Counted from the first letter of the stretch, positions 43,313-53,867 are shown. The stretch: 64,000 nucleotides of DNA from Deinococcus sp. KSM4-11 (GCF_004801415.1 NZ_SSNX01000001.1:620001-684000); one strand, 5' to 3'. Numbers and translations are program-made. Notes: generated by a model from the sequence alone, not told the origin.

Positions 43313-43327
43313 TTGATCCCGGATCAA
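43313..43327. promoter_or_regulatory. 15-bp palindrome upstream of the S8 protease gene
   Basis: TTGATCC-C-GGATCAA is perfect. It is about 175 bases from the protease start and may be an operator for that gene. Confidence 0.4.
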
Positions 43328-43328
43328 G

Positions 43329-43345
43329 AAAAACGGGAAAGCCCG
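43329..43345 (-). terminator. small hairpin with T-run
   Basis: On the minus strand CGGG-CTTT-CCCG is followed by TTTTT. It could end read-through from the proline operon before the protease promoter. Confidence 0.4.
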
Positions 43346-43461
43346 CAGTTCACGATGTTTGGGGTGCGCCTGTAGTCATGGCGAATGACATGCCTTCACC
43401 GGTGCGGCTTTCCGAATGTGAAGGCTGATGCGGCGGCCATGTCTTTAGAACCCCAAAGGGC

Positions 43462-43497
43462 TCATGCACCGGAGGAAGTCATTCCCCCAGTGCATGA
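43462..43497 (-). terminator. long hairpin after the proline operon
   Basis: TCATGCAC and GTGCATGA form an outer 8-bp stem, and GGAGGAA/TTCCCC-type pairing extends it inside. It lies 18 bases past the P5C dehydrogenase stop. There is no T-run, so it may be an RNA-stability or Rho-assisted end. Confidence 0.5.
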
Positions 43498-43515
43498 ACG
43501 TGATCCCGCGCTGAC

Positions 43516-45087
43516 CTACCAGCGTTCGGTCACCGTCTTGAGCTGCATGAAGTTCGCGAGGTAATCCGGGCCGCCCGCCTTGCTGTCCGTGCCGCTCATG
43601 TTGTATCCGCCGAACGGCTGCACACCCACGATGGCCCCCGTGATCTTGCGGTTGAAGTACAGGTTGCCGGCCTCGAACTCGTTCCGGGCCTGCTCCAGCC
43701 GGGCGCGGTCGCGGCTGCACACCCCGCCCGTCAGGCCGTACTCAGTGCTGTTGGCGATGTCCAGGGCGTCCTGCCAGTCCCGCGCGCGGATCACCGACAC
43801 GACCGGCCCGAAGATTTCCTCCTGCGCCAGCCGCGCGTCACGCTTCACGTCGCCCACGATGGTGGGCTGCACGTAATACCCCTTCCTGCCGTTGGCCTCG
43901 CCGGTGGCTTCCCCACCCGTCAGCACGGTGCCCTCGGTCGGCGCGAGCTCCAGATAGCCCTTGATCTTGTCGAAGCTCATCTGGTTCACGACCGCCGTGA
44001 CGTTGGCGTTCTCCTCGCCCGTCCCGACCTTCAGCGCCTTCGCCCGCTCCACGAACCCGTTCACCACCTCGTCGTACACGGCGTCCACCACGATCAGGCG
44101 GCTCATGGCCGAGCACTTCTGACCGTTGAAGCCAAACGCTCCCTGTACCGCCGCCGTCACGGCCACGTCCAGATCGGCGGTCTCGTCCACGATCAGGCCG
44201 TCCTTGCCGCCCAGTTCCAGAATGACCTTCTTGATCCACTTCTGGCCCGGCTGCGTCTTGGCGGCGACCTCATTGATGTGCAGGCCCACCGCGCGACTGC
44301 CCGTGAAGGTAATAAAGCGGGTCTTCGCGTGCGTCGTCAGGTACTCCCCGACTTCCTTGCCGACGCCCGGCAGGAACTGGAGCACCCCCGCGGGCATGCC
44401 CGCCTCCAGCAGGATATCCACCACGAAACCGGCGATCAGGCCGCTGTCCTCGGCGGGCTTGGCGATCACGCAGTTCCCGGCCACGATGGGCGCGGCCAGC
44501 ATCCCGACGAAGATCGCGCACGGAAAGTTCCACGGCGAGATGCTCACGCCCACGCCCAGCGGCAGCGACATCAGGCCATTCTCCTCACCCTCGTACCACG
44601 TCGTCTCGGACGAGCCGAAGCCCGCGTACTTCATGGCGCTGCGGGCGTAGTACTCCAGGAAGTCGATGGCCTCGGCCACCTCCACGTCAGCCTCAGCGTA
44701 GTTCTTGCCGACCTCGATGCTCATCAGCGCGCACGCCTCCAGCCGACGGCGCTGGAGGATCGCGGACGCCTTCAGCAGAATGCGGGCGCGGGCGTCCACG
44801 TCCCACTTCTTCCACGACTCGAATGCCGTCCACGCGCCCTGCAAGGCCCGCTCGGCATCGTCGATCGTCGCCTTCGCCGTCGTACCCACCACCTCCGAGG
44901 TGTCGCAGGGGTTCAACGAGGTCAGCTTCTCGGCGGTGTCCACCCGTTCGCCGTCGATGATCAGCGGGTAGTGCTTGCCGACCAGCTCGTCACGAACCTT
45001 GTGGAGGGCGGCCTGGTAGGCCTTGACGTTCTCGTCCTTGGTGAAGTCGATGAAGGCCTGCGGGCGGTAGTCCTGGATTTTCAGCAT
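43516..45087 (-). CDS. rocA: L-glutamate gamma-semialdehyde (P5C) dehydrogenase
   Basis: A 523-residue ALDH-superfamily enzyme converting glutamate semialdehyde to glutamate with NAD. The catalytic Cys is in [12 protein letters not shown] and the general-base Glu in [12 protein letters not shown]. The [15 protein letters not shown] cofactor region is intact. It completes proline degradation after proline dehydrogenase. Its start lies 12 bases after the stop of the AT-rich ORF, and a GGAGC sequence precedes the ATG. In many relatives the two enzymes are adjacent; here a foreign gene separates them. Confidence 0.95.
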   Translation of the reverse strand: MLKIQDYRPQAFIDFTKDENVKAYQAALHKVRDELVGKHYPLIIDGERVDTAEKLTSLNPCDTSEVVGTTAKATIDDAERALQGAWTAFESWKKWDVDARARILLKASAILQRRRLEACALMSIEVGKNYAEADVEVAEAIDFLEYYARSAMKYAGFGSSETTWYEGEENGLMSLPLGVGVSISPWNFPCAIFVGMLAAPIVAGNCVIAKPAEDSGLIAGFVVDILLEAGMPAGVLQFLPGVGKEVGEYLTTHAKTRFITFTGSRAVGLHINEVAAKTQPGQKWIKKVILELGGKDGLIVDETADLDVAVTAAVQGAFGFNGQKCSAMSRLIVVDAVYDEVVNGFVERAKALKVGTGEENANVTAVVNQMSFDKIKGYLELAPTEGTVLTGGEATGEANGRKGYYVQPTIVGDVKRDARLAQEEIFGPVVSVIRARDWQDALDIANSTEYGLTGGVCSRDRARLEQARNEFEAGNLYFNRKITGAIVGVQPFGGYNMSGTDSKAGGPDYLANFMQLKTVTERW

Positions 45088-45098
45088 GGTGGGGCTCC

Positions 45099-45482
45099 TT
45101 AGAATGACTCTTGCTTCGTCTTTGAAAAAATCGAATCTGCTTTCCGTCGAACCGACTGATTTCCCAACCGCGCAGCTTTGAGAACGTATTCCCTCGATAC
45201 TCCACTCAGCTCAATTATGGCGTGCAGCATGGATGACCGTAGTGATAGATCCTTCTCGGACAAAGCTACTGAAAAATAATTCTCCAGTTCATCATCGGTT
45301 AAGCGCTTGCGTTCACTTAGAGCAGTCTTAAAAAGACGCCATCTATAGTGCTCGGTGTTCCTGTCGTCTGCCGAAGAAAAAAGAGCGTATGTGGCCAAAA
45401 TATTTTCTTCGCTGACGACCTTTAACCATGTAGCATTTAGCTCAAGTTCTTGGAAGACATCTTGTAAAGATCGTGAGATCAC
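45099..45482 (-). CDS. AT-rich orphan protein inserted in the proline operon
   Basis: A 127-residue protein from a GTG four bases after the proline dehydrogenase stop; a GAAGGG site is eight bases before it. I do not recognise the family. It looks all-helical, acidic to neutral, with a HEAT-like [15 protein letters not shown]...[15 protein letters not shown] end. Base use is unlike the neighbours: 28/60 GC in the line at 45361 and 23/60 at 45241, against 42/60 at 45541, and codons such as TTA, TCT and AAT are frequent. This points to recent transfer. A polymorphic-toxin immunity-type protein is one guess. Confidence 0.65.
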   Translation of the reverse strand: MISRSLQDVFQELELNATWLKVVSEENILATYALFSSADDRNTEHYRWRLFKTALSERKRLTDDELENYFSVALSEKDLSLRSSMLHAIIELSGVSREYVLKAARLGNQSVRRKADSIFSKTKQESF

Positions 45483-45486
45483 ACCT

Positions 45487-46415
<929 letters not shown>

Positions 46416-46419
<4 letters not shown>

Positions 46420-47069
46420 TGGGTGGCTCCTAGGTCGTGCAGGACGAGGGTGGCGAAGGTGCGGACGTGCGTGCGTGCGGCCTCGCGGGCGGCGTCCGCG
46501 TCCCGGTCGAGGATGGTCTGGAGGAGCGTGGCGTGCTGCGCGGCCGTGTCCGGGTGGGCGTTGTACGTGCGGGTCTGGTGTTTGATCAGGGCCACGCGTT
46601 GTTCGAGGTCGCGGGCCAGGATGCCCAGCACCGTGTTGTGGGCCGCTTCCGTGACAGCGCGGTGGTAGGCGAGGTCGAGGCGGGTCTGTTCGCGGTAGTC
46701 GCTGCCCCGCGCGGCGTTCAGGGTGGCCAGGGCGGCGCGCAGGGTGACGGCGTCGGCGGCGGTGTGACCCGAGGCGGCCAGGGCGGCGGCCAGTCCATCG
46801 AGTTCCTCGCGCACCACGTAGGCGTCGCGGGCCTCGGCGGCGCTCACGGTGCGAACGCGCACGCCCTTGTTAGCTTCGGTGGTCAGCAGGCCGTCCTGGG
46901 TGAGGCGCATCAGGGCTTCGCGGATGGGGGTGCGCGACACGCCGAGTTGTTGTCCCAGTTCCACCTCGCCGAGCCGCTCGCCGGGGGCGATGTCGCCGTC
47001 CAGCAGGGCGCGGCGCAGGTGCTCGTACACGCCGTCGCGAACCAGGGTGGGACGCTCAAACGAGGTCAT
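46416..47069 (-). CDS. GntR-family regulator (FCD type) of proline catabolism
   Basis: A 217-residue FadR-subfamily regulator. The winged helix covers about 10-70 ([38 protein letters not shown]). An FCD ligand domain with three metal-type histidines follows, including [11 protein letters not shown] and HATLLQ. It probably represses its own operon and is relieved by proline or P5C; the ligand is inferred. The ATG at 47069 is chosen because a TACAAT -10 box lies seven bases upstream, inside a 16-bp palindrome. An in-frame ATG at 47105 lies upstream of that box. Confidence 0.88.
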
Positions 47070-47074
47070 TGTGG

Positions 47075-47090
47075 ATATTGTATACAATAT
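47075..47090. promoter_or_regulatory. GntR operator: 16-bp perfect palindrome
   Basis: ATATTGTATACAATAT is a perfect palindrome with the TTGTATACAA-type core common to FCD-group GntR sites. It covers the -10 box of the regulator gene, so bound protein would block RNA polymerase. Autorepression of the proline operon is inferred. Confidence 0.75.
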
Positions 47091-47105
47091 TCTGACAGCA
47101 GGCAA
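47077..47105 (-). promoter_or_regulatory. leaderless promoter of the proline operon
   Basis: On the minus strand TTGCCT (47105-47100), a 17-base spacer and TACAAT (47082-47077) end seven bases before the ATG at 47069. Confidence 0.7.
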
Positions 47106-47123
47106 GAGGGACGTGGGGAGGGA

Positions 47124-47612
47124 TTACTCTTTGCCCGGTGTCCCCGAATCTGGGGTGGGCCGCTCCGTCAACCATTGCAGGGGCCGCAGCACGAACAGAA
47201 AGAGCAGCGTCGCGCCCGTGGCGAACACATACAGGTGCAGGCCACACGCCACGCCGACCCCGGCCGTCGCCAGCAGACTGGCGGCCGTGGTCAGGCCCCT
47301 CGCCCGCTCTCCCTTGCCCGACGAGAAGATCGTGCCCGCTCCCAGGAAGCTCACGCCACTCACCACCGCCGCTAGCACGCCCACCAGATCGAAGCGCACC
47401 CCGGTGGCCGGTGAGGCGTACTGCACGATCAGTTCTTCGGCCAGTACCACGAACAATGCCGCGCTGATGCCCACCAGCATGTGCGTCCGCAGCCCCGCGC
47501 CCGAGCGGTGCGCCTCGCGTTCCCAGCCGATCAGACTGCTGAGCCCGGCCGCAACCAGCAGGCCCGTCAGGAGCCGCAGCTCGGACAGAATGGACGGCCA
47601 GACCTCGTTCAC
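47124..47612 (-). CDS. MgtC/SapB-family membrane protein
   Basis: A 162-residue membrane protein with about four segments. The N-terminal [38 protein letters not shown] (about 17-54) carries the family's conserved GxERE and LRTH motifs. GAGTIFSSG and [10 protein letters not shown] follow. MgtC proteins affect virulence and membrane ATP synthase in pathogens; the role here is unknown. The GTG start at 47612 has TAGCCT six bases upstream. The C-terminal cytoplasmic domain of long MgtC proteins is absent. Confidence 0.85.
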   Translation of the reverse strand: MNEVWPSILSELRLLTGLLVAAGLSSLIGWEREAHRSGAGLRTHMLVGISAALFVVLAEELIVQYASPATGVRFDLVGVLAAVVSGVSFLGAGTIFSSGKGERARGLTTAASLLATAGVGVACGLHLYVFATGATLLFLFVLRPLQWLTERPTPDSGTPGKE

Positions 47613-47618
47613 CAGTTC

Positions 47619-47624
47619 AGGCTA
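47619..47624 (-). promoter_or_regulatory. leaderless -10 box of the MgtC-family gene
   Basis: TAGCCT on the minus strand lies six bases before the GTG at 47612. Confidence 0.45.
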
Positions 47625-47685
47625 GCGGCCCCGCTGGGTGGCGGCAAGGCTGGATGGCCCGGATGCCAGGCTGCAATCACGCCCT

Positions 47686-48087
47686 TCAATCCATCGTCAC
47701 GGGTTCGATGGGGAAGATGCGCCCTGCGAGGTGCTCCAGGCCGCGCGTCCCGGCCCGTTTCTGGCAGCCGTCGGTGCCCACGCACAGGGTCACGTAGCGC
47801 GTCAGGCGGCGGCCAACGTGCACGCGGTACACGGCGGCCTCGCTGCGGCTGCGGGTGTAATGGCACAGGTCGCAGTGCAGGGCCTTGTTGCCCTTGGGAT
47901 CCAGGGGCGTGAATTCGGCCAGCTGGTCGCCCTGCACCAGGGCCAGACGGCCGTCCGCGACCGGGTACAGGCCCAGGGTGGGCGGAGCCTCGGCCGGGTC
48001 TTGCCCGAAGAGTTCACGGTGGGTTTCCGGGAAGAGTTCCCGGAGCAGATCTCGGACGCTGTGGTCACGGCGATGCGCGTCACTCAT
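47686..48087 (-). CDS. zinc-finger protein resembling FBP/FusB family
   Basis: A 133-residue protein. A treble-clef-like pair [17 protein letters not shown] and [17 protein letters not shown] supplies four cysteines at about 72, 75, 103 and 109. The layout recalls the C-terminal zinc domain of FBP/FusB elongation-factor-G-binding proteins, but the N-terminal helical half is not diagnostic. A ribosome-associated or EF-G-related role is therefore a guess. TACACT seven bases before the ATG makes it leaderless. It is divergent from recO. Confidence 0.6.
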   Translation of the reverse strand: MSDAHRRDHSVRDLLRELFPETHRELFGQDPAEAPPTLGLYPVADGRLALVQGDQLAEFTPLDPKGNKALHCDLCHYTRSRSEAAVYRVHVGRRLTRYVTLCVGTDGCQKRAGTRGLEHLAGRIFPIEPVTMD

Positions 48088-48094
48088 TGTCGGC

Positions 48095-48100
48095 AGTGTA
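48095..48100 (-). promoter_or_regulatory. leaderless -10 box of the zinc-finger gene
   Basis: TACACT on the minus strand lies seven bases before the ATG at 48087. Confidence 0.5.
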
Positions 48101-48158
48101 CCCGCGCGGCCCCGGCGTGAGTGTGGATGCTGGCACAGCCCGGCGCCGGGTGCGCCGT

Positions 48159-48164
48159 TAGACT
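48159..48164 (+). promoter_or_regulatory. leaderless -10 box of recO
   Basis: TAGACT ends seven bases before a GTG at 48172. It decides this start over an ATG at 48121. Confidence 0.5.
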
Positions 48165-48171
48165 GCGGAAT

Positions 48172-48915
48172 GTGAGGTCACGAACTGCCAACCGGAGCGG
48201 CATCGTCATCCGGCGGCGGGTGACGCCAGCCGGCGACATCATCGTGACGCTCCTGACTCCGCAGGGCAAACTGAAGGCCGTGGCGCGCGGCGGGGTGCGC
48301 GGTCCGCTGGCCAGCCAGCTGAACCTGTTCCACCACGTGGGCGTGCAGGTGTACCAGGGGCCGCACAACGACCTGGCCAGCGTGAAACAGGCTGTGCTGG
48401 AAGGAGCGTTGCCGAGACTGGCCGAGCCGGAACGCTACGCCTTCGCGCACCTGCTCGCCGAGTTCGCCGACGCCCTGTTCCAGGAGGGTGAGTTCAGCGA
48501 TCAGGCCTTCGAGCTGTTCGCCGGGGCGCTGCGGGGTCTGTCCCACCAGCCCGATCCGGAATGGGTGGCCCTGGTGCTCAGCCACAAGCTGCTGGCCCTG
48601 GCGGGCTTCGTGCAGAATATCGGCCACTGCGCCCGCTGCCGCGCGCCCGAGCCGTCACATCCCGATCCGCTGGGCGGGCAACTGCTGTGCTCGGCGTGCT
48701 CCAGCCTCCCCGCGTACCCGCCCGAGGCCCTGGCCTTCCTGCGGAGCGTGGTGCGTCAGACCGTGCGGGTCAGCATGGACGCCCCCGTGCCACTGCCCCA
48801 ACGCCCGGCGCTGTGGCGCGCGCTGGAGCGGTACGTCACCGTGCATGTGGGCAATGTGCAGTCGTGGCGGCAACTGCTGCCCACCACCCTGCCGGTGATC
48901 GACCGACCTGCCTGA
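48172..48915 (+). CDS. recO: DNA repair protein RecO
   Basis: A 247-residue RecO of the RecFOR pathway, which anneals strands and loads RecA on SSB-coated DNA. The N-terminal OB fold begins [25 protein letters not shown]. The zinc site is C153, C156, C173 and C176 (GHCARC...LLCSAC), present as in Deinococcus RecO. RecFOR is the main recombination route in Deinococcus, which lacks RecBC. GTG at 48172 is supported by its leaderless -10 box. It is convergent with rsmE. Confidence 0.93.
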   Translation: MRSRTANRSGIVIRRRVTPAGDIIVTLLTPQGKLKAVARGGVRGPLASQLNLFHHVGVQVYQGPHNDLASVKQAVLEGALPRLAEPERYAFAHLLAEFADALFQEGEFSDQAFELFAGALRGLSHQPDPEWVALVLSHKLLALAGFVQNIGHCARCRAPEPSHPDPLGGQLLCSACSSLPAYPPEALAFLRSVVRQTVRVSMDAPVPLPQRPALWRALERYVTVHVGNVQSWRQLLPTTLPVIDRPA

Positions 48916-48951
48916 ATCCCCGAATCGACGCCCAGGACGGTGGCCCGACGG

Positions 48952-49668
48952 CTACCGGCCCAGAGCCGCAATCGCTCCGAGCAGGGCCACCGGCGCCGTC
49001 TCGGCCCGCAGGATCCGTGGCCCCAGGGTGACCGGCGTGGCGCCACGACTTGTCAGCGAGTCGACTTCCTGTGCGGTCAGACCCCCTTCCGGGCCGGTCA
49101 GGATCGTGACCGGCGACGACCAGTCCAGGGCGTCCGCCAGGCGGGTCACCGAGCCCGGCTGCGCGACATACAGCTCGCCCTGCCAGCGCAGCTCCCCGAG
49201 CGCGATCGGCTCCAGGACGGCCGGAATCACGGTGCGGCGGGACTGTTTGGCCGCCTCCTGCGCGACCCGCTCCAGCCGCTGGAGTTTCTGAGTGCCGATC
49301 TCCCGCGCGTCGGCCCGCGCCGTCACCAGCAGCTGCACGCGGGCCACCCCCAGTTCTGTGGCCGCCCGGACGACATCCACCAGCTTGTCCCCCTTGAGCA
49401 GCGCGACCGCGAGGGTCAGCGGGAACGGCGTCTCGGCGACGCCGTCAAGCACGTCCCCGAGCTGCAGTTCGGCGTGCAGGTCGTCCAGCGCGGTCACGGT
49501 CGCCTGCGCTTCTTGGCCCCGGCCGTCGAACACGCGCACGGTCTCGCCTACCCGGACCCGCAGGACGTGCAAGTGCCGCACTTCACCCGGCCCGAGCCGC
49601 ATGACCGACTCCAGCGCCGGCACCAGCACCCGGTGCCCGTCCGAGGGGCCGGTGAGCCTCCGCTTCAC
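48952..49668 (-). CDS. rsmE: 16S rRNA uracil-1498 N3-methyltransferase RsmE
   Basis: A 238-residue SPOUT methyltransferase. An N-terminal PUA-like domain ([21 protein letters not shown]) leads to the SPOUT domain with [32 protein letters not shown] and [19 protein letters not shown]. It methylates U1498 of 16S rRNA near the decoding centre. The start is taken as the GTG at 49668, which overlaps the prmA stop as GTGA; an ATG at 49698 would lie inside prmA. It is coupled to prmA. Confidence 0.9.
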   Translation of the reverse strand: MKRRLTGPSDGHRVLVPALESVMRLGPGEVRHLHVLRVRVGETVRVFDGRGQEAQATVTALDDLHAELQLGDVLDGVAETPFPLTLAVALLKGDKLVDVVRAATELGVARVQLLVTARADAREIGTQKLQRLERVAQEAAKQSRRTVIPAVLEPIALGELRWQGELYVAQPGSVTRLADALDWSSPVTILTGPEGGLTAQEVDSLTSRGATPVTLGPRILRAETAPVALLGAIAALGR

Positions 49669-50477
49669 CGGGGAGCGCAGGCCGTCACGAGCGCCCACTC
49701 ACCGTCCTGCCGCACCAGGACATCCGTGACTCCTTCCCGGTCGAGCGCGTCCTGCACCAGCGGCAGTTTCCCGACCAAGATGCCCGTCAGCACCAGCGAT
49801 CCCCCCGGCTGCAGGTGGGCCAAGTACTCGCCCGCCAGCAGGTCGTGCAGTTCCGCGTACAGGTTCGCGACCAGCACGTCGAAGATGCCGTCAGGCGCCG
49901 CGTGCTCGGGCAGGTCGCTGCCCAGCGTGCCCTCCAGGAAAGTCACGACTGCGCGCGGCACACCGTTGATCTCGGCATTCTCCCGGGCAATCGGGATGGT
50001 CTGCGGATCGATGTCCACGCCCAGCGCGGCCTGCGCCCCGAGCAGCGCGGCGGCGATGGCCAGCACGCCGCTGCCGGTGCCCACATCCAGCACGCGCTGG
50101 CCCTGCAGGTTCAGGGCTGACAGGGCTTCCACGGCCATGCGGGTGGTCGCATGGTGGCCGGTGCCGAAGGCCATGCCGGGCTCGATGATCAGCGGAAGCT
50201 GCCCGGCCGGTACCTCCGCGGTCAGCCAGGGCGGAACGATGGTCACCCGGCCGGCCGTCACGGGTTTCAGGTTCGCCTTGAATTCGGCCAACCAGTCCTG
50301 GTCAGCCTCCTGACGCCACTCGCCGTCCGCCACCTCGGCGGGGAGATCCGTGCGGCCGTCGAAGTACGCGCGGATCGAGCCGGCGCGTTCCTCCAGGCCG
50401 GTCGCGCCGGCGTCCCACAGCAGGTCGAGGTGGTTCTCACGGGTGTCGAAGGTGCCAGGCAGGTGGTACACGAGCAT
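49665..50477 (-). CDS. prmA: ribosomal protein L11 methyltransferase PrmA
   Basis: A 270-residue SAM-dependent enzyme that trimethylates L11. The SAM motif [20 protein letters not shown] is at about 144-163, and [16 protein letters not shown] precedes it, as in PrmA. The N-terminal 60 residues form the L11-recognition domain. The ATG at 50477 has TACACT six bases upstream; longer in-frame starts lie beyond that box. It is coupled to rsmE, giving a ribosome-modification pair, and divergent from the AlaX-type gene. Confidence 0.92.
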   Translation of the reverse strand: MLVYHLPGTFDTRENHLDLLWDAGATGLEERAGSIRAYFDGRTDLPAEVADGEWRQEADQDWLAEFKANLKPVTAGRVTIVPPWLTAEVPAGQLPLIIEPGMAFGTGHHATTRMAVEALSALNLQGQRVLDVGTGSGVLAIAAALLGAQAALGVDIDPQTIPIARENAEINGVPRAVVTFLEGTLGSDLPEHAAPDGIFDVLVANLYAELHDLLAGEYLAHLQPGGSLVLTGILVGKLPLVQDALDREGVTDVLVRQDGEWALVTACAPR

Positions 50478-50483
50478 GCGCCG

Positions 50484-50489
50484 AGTGTA
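50484..50489 (-). promoter_or_regulatory. leaderless -10 box of prmA
   Basis: TACACT on the minus strand lies six bases before the ATG at 50477. It is 36 bases from the opposite -10 box of the AlaX-type gene. Confidence 0.5.
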
Positions 50490-50525
50490 CTGGCCGCCGT
50501 GCCATCGTCGCCGGGCCGCAGGCCT

Positions 50526-50531
50526 TACCCT
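50526..50531 (+). promoter_or_regulatory. leaderless -10 box of the AlaX-type gene
   Basis: TACCCT ends seven bases before the ATG at 50539. Confidence 0.45.
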
Positions 50532-50538
50532 GCCGGTC

Positions 50539-51726
50539 ATGACCCGCGCCCTGTACCACGACCTGCCGCCCCGCCTCGACTTCACCGCCACGGTCACGGC
50601 GGTGGACGGTTCCCGCGCCCTGCTGGATGCCACGGCCTTCTATCCCGAGGGCGGGGGCCAGTCGGGCGATACGGGCCTCCTGCGGTGGAGTGGGGGAGAG
50701 GCGACCGTCACCGCGACGCGCAAGGACAAGGCCATGGGCCACATCTGGCATGACCTGACCGGCGCGGTTCCCGAAGTGGGCACTCCCGTGAGCGGTGAGG
50801 TGGATCCGGGCCCCCGCTGGCGGCACACGCAGCGGCATTCCGGCGAGCACCTGCTCGCCCAGGCCTTCGCGCGCGTGAATCCGGCGTTCGCGGTCGAGGC
50901 GGTGAGCATGACCTCGCCGGAATGCACCCTCGATCTGCGCGGCGAGCCCACCGAGGCCGACGTGCGCGCCGCCGAATCCCTGCTGCGTGAGACGCTGGGC
51001 CGGACGGACCTGCTCCTCCGCACGCCGGTCGTGGCCGAACACGACCTCCACGAGTACCCGCTGCGGCGCACCACGAAAGTGCGCGGCGAGGTGCGCCTCG
51101 TGATCTTCGAGGACGCTTTCGGCGCCCCGTTCGACGTCAGTGCCTGCGGTGGTACCCACGTGCCCCGCGCCAGTCTCGCCTCGCCTGTGGTCGTCCTGCG
51201 TACCGAGCGCATCAAGGGCGGCCTGACCCGCGTGGTGTTCATGGCGGGAGAGGAGGCGGCAGAGTACCTCAGCGGCGTGTACCGCGACGCCCGTGCCCTC
51301 GCGCAGACATTCAGCGTCCCCGTCGCCCGCCTGGCCGAGCGGGTGGATGCGCTGTGTGAAGACCTGCGGGTAACGTCCGATACCCTGTCGGCCACGCGCA
51401 AGGTTCTGGCCAGAACCCTCTTGGACACGGTTCCCTGCCGCGAAGTTGGCTCCCGGAGCCTTCAGCTTCATGCCCTCGACGATCCCGCTCTTCTGACCGA
51501 ACTGCTGATGCTGGTAGACACCGGCACGGTCGTGGCCGCCGTCACGCCTACGGGCCGCTGTGGCATCGCCACCGGGCATCCGGACGAGGACGCCGGGGCG
51601 CTGCTGCGTTCGGTCCTGACCCGCACCGGCGGCAAGGGTGGCGGGAAGCCCACCCTGGCGCAGGGGCAGACCGAGCAGCCGGACGTCTTTCTGGAGATGG
51701 TGGCGCAGGTGCTCGCCGAACGCTGA
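50539..51726 (+). CDS. alanyl-tRNA editing protein with DHHA1-like C terminus (AlaX-L)
   Basis: A 395-residue free-standing editing protein that hydrolyses Ser- or Gly-tRNA(Ala). The zinc/editing motifs are H100-x3-H104 (RHSGEHLL) and C203-x3-H207 (CGGTHV), the same as in the AlaRS editing domain. The C-terminal half (about 250-395) has the DHHA1-type [14 protein letters not shown] ending that binds tRNA. No aminoacylation domain is present. It has a leaderless -10 box and lies 28 bases before deoD. Confidence 0.88.
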   Translation: MTRALYHDLPPRLDFTATVTAVDGSRALLDATAFYPEGGGQSGDTGLLRWSGGEATVTATRKDKAMGHIWHDLTGAVPEVGTPVSGEVDPGPRWRHTQRHSGEHLLAQAFARVNPAFAVEAVSMTSPECTLDLRGEPTEADVRAAESLLRETLGRTDLLLRTPVVAEHDLHEYPLRRTTKVRGEVRLVIFEDAFGAPFDVSACGGTHVPRASLASPVVVLRTERIKGGLTRVVFMAGEEAAEYLSGVYRDARALAQTFSVPVARLAERVDALCEDLRVTSDTLSATRKVLARTLLDTVPCREVGSRSLQLHALDDPALLTELLMLVDTGTVVAAVTPTGRCGIATGHPDEDAGALLRSVLTRTGGKGGGKPTLAQGQTEQPDVFLEMVAQVLAER

Positions 51727-51741
51727 GGGCTGGGCCCCTGC

Positions 51742-51747
51742 TAGCCT
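51742..51747 (+). promoter_or_regulatory. leaderless -10 box of deoD
   Basis: TAGCCT ends seven bases before the ATG at 51755. Confidence 0.5.
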
Positions 51748-51754
51748 GTTCGCG

Positions 51755-52462
51755 ATGAGCATTCACCTGAACGCCGAACCCGGCCAGATTGCCGAGACCG
51801 TCCTGCTGCCGGGCGATCCCCTGCGTGCCCGGCACATAGCCGAGACCTTCTTCGAGAATCCGGTGCTGCACAACACCGTGCGCGGCATGAACGGCTACAC
51901 CGGCACCTACCGGGGCCAGCGCGTGAGCGTCCAGGGCACGGGCATGGGCATCGCGTCCTCGATGATCTACGTGAACGAACTCATCACCGGCTACGGCTGC
52001 CAGAACCTGATCCGGGTGGGCACGGCAGGCAGCTATCAGGAACACGTGCGCGTGCGCGACATCGTGCTCGCGCAGGCGGCCTGTACGGACAGCAATATCA
52101 ACAACATCCGTTTCGGGGCGAAGAACTTCGCGCCCATCGCAGATTTCGGGCTGCTGCAGCGCGCCCATGCGATTGCGCAGCAGCGCGGGCACACCACGCA
52201 CGTGGGCAACATCATGAGCAGCGACACCTTCTACCACGACGAGTTCGACCAGTACAAACTCTGGGCCGAGTACGGCGTACTGGCGGTGGAGATGGAAGCG
52301 GCCGGGCTGTACACCCTGGCCGCCAAGCACGGTGTGAAGGCGCTGACGGTGCTGACCATCAGCGACCACCTTGTGACCAAGGAGGAAACGACCGCCGAGG
52401 AGCGGCAGGTGACCTTCAACGCGATGATCGAGATTGCGCTGGACGCCGCCCTCGGGCTGTAA
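51755..52462 (+). CDS. deoD: purine-nucleoside phosphorylase DeoD
   Basis: A 235-residue hexameric bacterial PNP that cleaves purine (deoxy)nucleosides with phosphate. The start [16 protein letters not shown] is the family signature. [43 protein letters not shown] and the catalytic Asp in SDHL follow. It yields (deoxy)ribose-1-phosphate for salvage and, through a mutase, substrate for DeoC. Its promoter is independent of the upstream AlaX-type gene. Confidence 0.95.
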   Translation: MSIHLNAEPGQIAETVLLPGDPLRARHIAETFFENPVLHNTVRGMNGYTGTYRGQRVSVQGTGMGIASSMIYVNELITGYGCQNLIRVGTAGSYQEHVRVRDIVLAQAACTDSNINNIRFGAKNFAPIADFGLLQRAHAIAQQRGHTTHVGNIMSSDTFYHDEFDQYKLWAEYGVLAVEMEAAGLYTLAAKHGVKALTVLTISDHLVTKEETTAEERQVTFNAMIEIALDAALGL

Positions 52463-52588
52463 TACGGAATTCGAGTGGGTCGAAGACGAACCCGATCAGA
52501 GCGCGTGTGAACAACCTGTGGAACTGGAGCGGTAGTAAGGCATGCCGATCTGTTCACGGCAGGTCTTGGAATCGCGCAAGTTCCGTAT
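52462..52588. repeat. nested inverted repeats after deoD
   Basis: ATACGGAA (52462-52469) pairs with TTCCGTAT (52581-52588). Inside, GTGAACA (52507-52513) pairs with TGTTCAC (52551-52557), and a small GGGTCG/CG-A-ACCC hairpin lies near 52478-52493. This is the 136-base gap before the convergent RsmB-type gene. It may be a structured termination region or remnant of a small mobile element. Confidence 0.35.
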
Positions 52589-52598
52589 AGGCGCGTTC

Positions 52599-53861
52599 TC
52601 AGCGCTTCTGGAGCCTTGCGATGAAGAAGCCGTCGATGCCGTCCAGAGGCACGGTCAGCACCCCTGGCCCAGCGGAAACGTGCGGCACCTCCAGGGCGGG
52701 TACGTCCACCGCCTGAAACTCTGGGTGCTCGCCGAGGAAGGTCGTGACCACGTCCGGCCCTTCCTGCGGGGTCACAGAGCACACCGAATAGACCAGGGTG
52801 CCTCCCGCCGCGACGAGTTCCGCCGCCGACCGCAGCATCCGGGCCTGGAGAATCGCGGCCTGCTCGACCCCGTCCGGCGTGAGGCGGAGCTTGATCTCCG
52901 GGTGGCTGCGCAGCGTGCCGGTGCCGGTGCAGGGCGCGTCCAGCAGCACCAGAGGGGCCGGTTCTGTGTCTAGCGGCTGCGTGAGGTCGTGCGTGATGAA
53001 TGTGGCGGCCAGACCAAGCCGCTTCAGGTTGCGCCGCGCGGCCGCGTGTCGGCCGGGCTGGATGTCCACACTCGTGACCTGGGCGCCGCGCGCCGCGAGC
53101 ATGGCCGCCTTGATGCCCGCTCCACCCGCCAGATCAAGCACCAGCTGCCCATCGACCGGCCCCAGGGCGGCGACGCACGCCAGACTGGCCGGGTTGATCG
53201 GCTGGGCCTGTCCGGTGCGGTAGGCCTCGGTCTCCCGCAGGGGCCGACCCAGCTCAACCCGGTCGGCTCCCTGAACGCCCGGCGTGACCAGGCTGCCCTC
53301 GACCTCCAGCGTGGCCACGCCGGCGTCGGACAGGCTCAGCCACAGCGGTTGTGGCTCGAGCAGACTGGCCATCACGGCATCAGCCTGTGGCCCGTACGCC
53401 GTCCTGTAGACCGATGCAAGCCAGTCCGGCAGCTCGGAGGCCGGAGCGTCCGGCGCGGCCTCCACGCGGCGCAGCACAGCGTTCACCAGTCCCGGCGGGG
53501 CCAGGCGGGCCTCCCTGGCCAGGTTCACGTATTCGCTGACGACCGCGTGGGCGGGCGTATCGAGGTACAGCTTCTCGAAGGTGCCACACATGAGCAGCGT
53601 CCACACTTTAGGGTGGGTGCCGGCGTCCAGCATGGGCGTCAGGGCCGCGCGCAGACTGGAGTGGTGCCGCAGCGTGCCGTAGACGAGGTGGGTGGCCAGC
53701 CCGGCATCGCGGGCCGGCAGGTGCGCAGCGTGAAGCGCGGCGTCCAGCGCAGGCGCAGCGAACGAGTCACCGGCCATGACGCGCATCAGGACGCGCACGC
53801 CGAGTTCGCGGGCGGGATTGGGAGGAACCGGGCGGCGACCGGTGGGGGAGGGGCGGGTCAT
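52599..53861 (-). CDS. rsmB: RsmB/NOP2-family rRNA cytosine-5 methyltransferase
   Basis: A 420-residue enzyme. An N-terminal NusB-like RNA-binding domain (about 20-140, [25 protein letters not shown]) leads to a SAM domain with [20 protein letters not shown]. The two catalytic cysteines are in [18 protein letters not shown] and [11 protein letters not shown]. It should methylate C967 of 16S rRNA. The ATG at 53861 has TATGCT six bases upstream; an ATG at 53936 lies beyond it. Confidence 0.88.
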   Translation of the reverse strand: MTRPSPTGRRPVPPNPARELGVRVLMRVMAGDSFAAPALDAALHAAHLPARDAGLATHLVYGTLRHHSSLRAALTPMLDAGTHPKVWTLLMCGTFEKLYLDTPAHAVVSEYVNLAREARLAPPGLVNAVLRRVEAAPDAPASELPDWLASVYRTAYGPQADAVMASLLEPQPLWLSLSDAGVATLEVEGSLVTPGVQGADRVELGRPLRETEAYRTGQAQPINPASLACVAALGPVDGQLVLDLAGGAGIKAAMLAARGAQVTSVDIQPGRHAAARRNLKRLGLAATFITHDLTQPLDTEPAPLVLLDAPCTGTGTLRSHPEIKLRLTPDGVEQAAILQARMLRSAAELVAAGGTLVYSVCSVTPQEGPDVVTTFLGEHPEFQAVDVPALEVPHVSAGPGVLTVPLDGIDGFFIARLQKR

Positions 53862-53867
53862 CGGCGC

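Larger units (their letters stand above)
43139..43515. other. intergenic region between the protease and proline operon
   Basis: This 377-base stretch holds no convincing gene. It contains the protease 5' region, a TTGATCC-C-GGATCAA palindrome, an apparent terminator and a long hairpin after the P5C dehydrogenase gene; these are listed separately. Confidence 0.6.
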
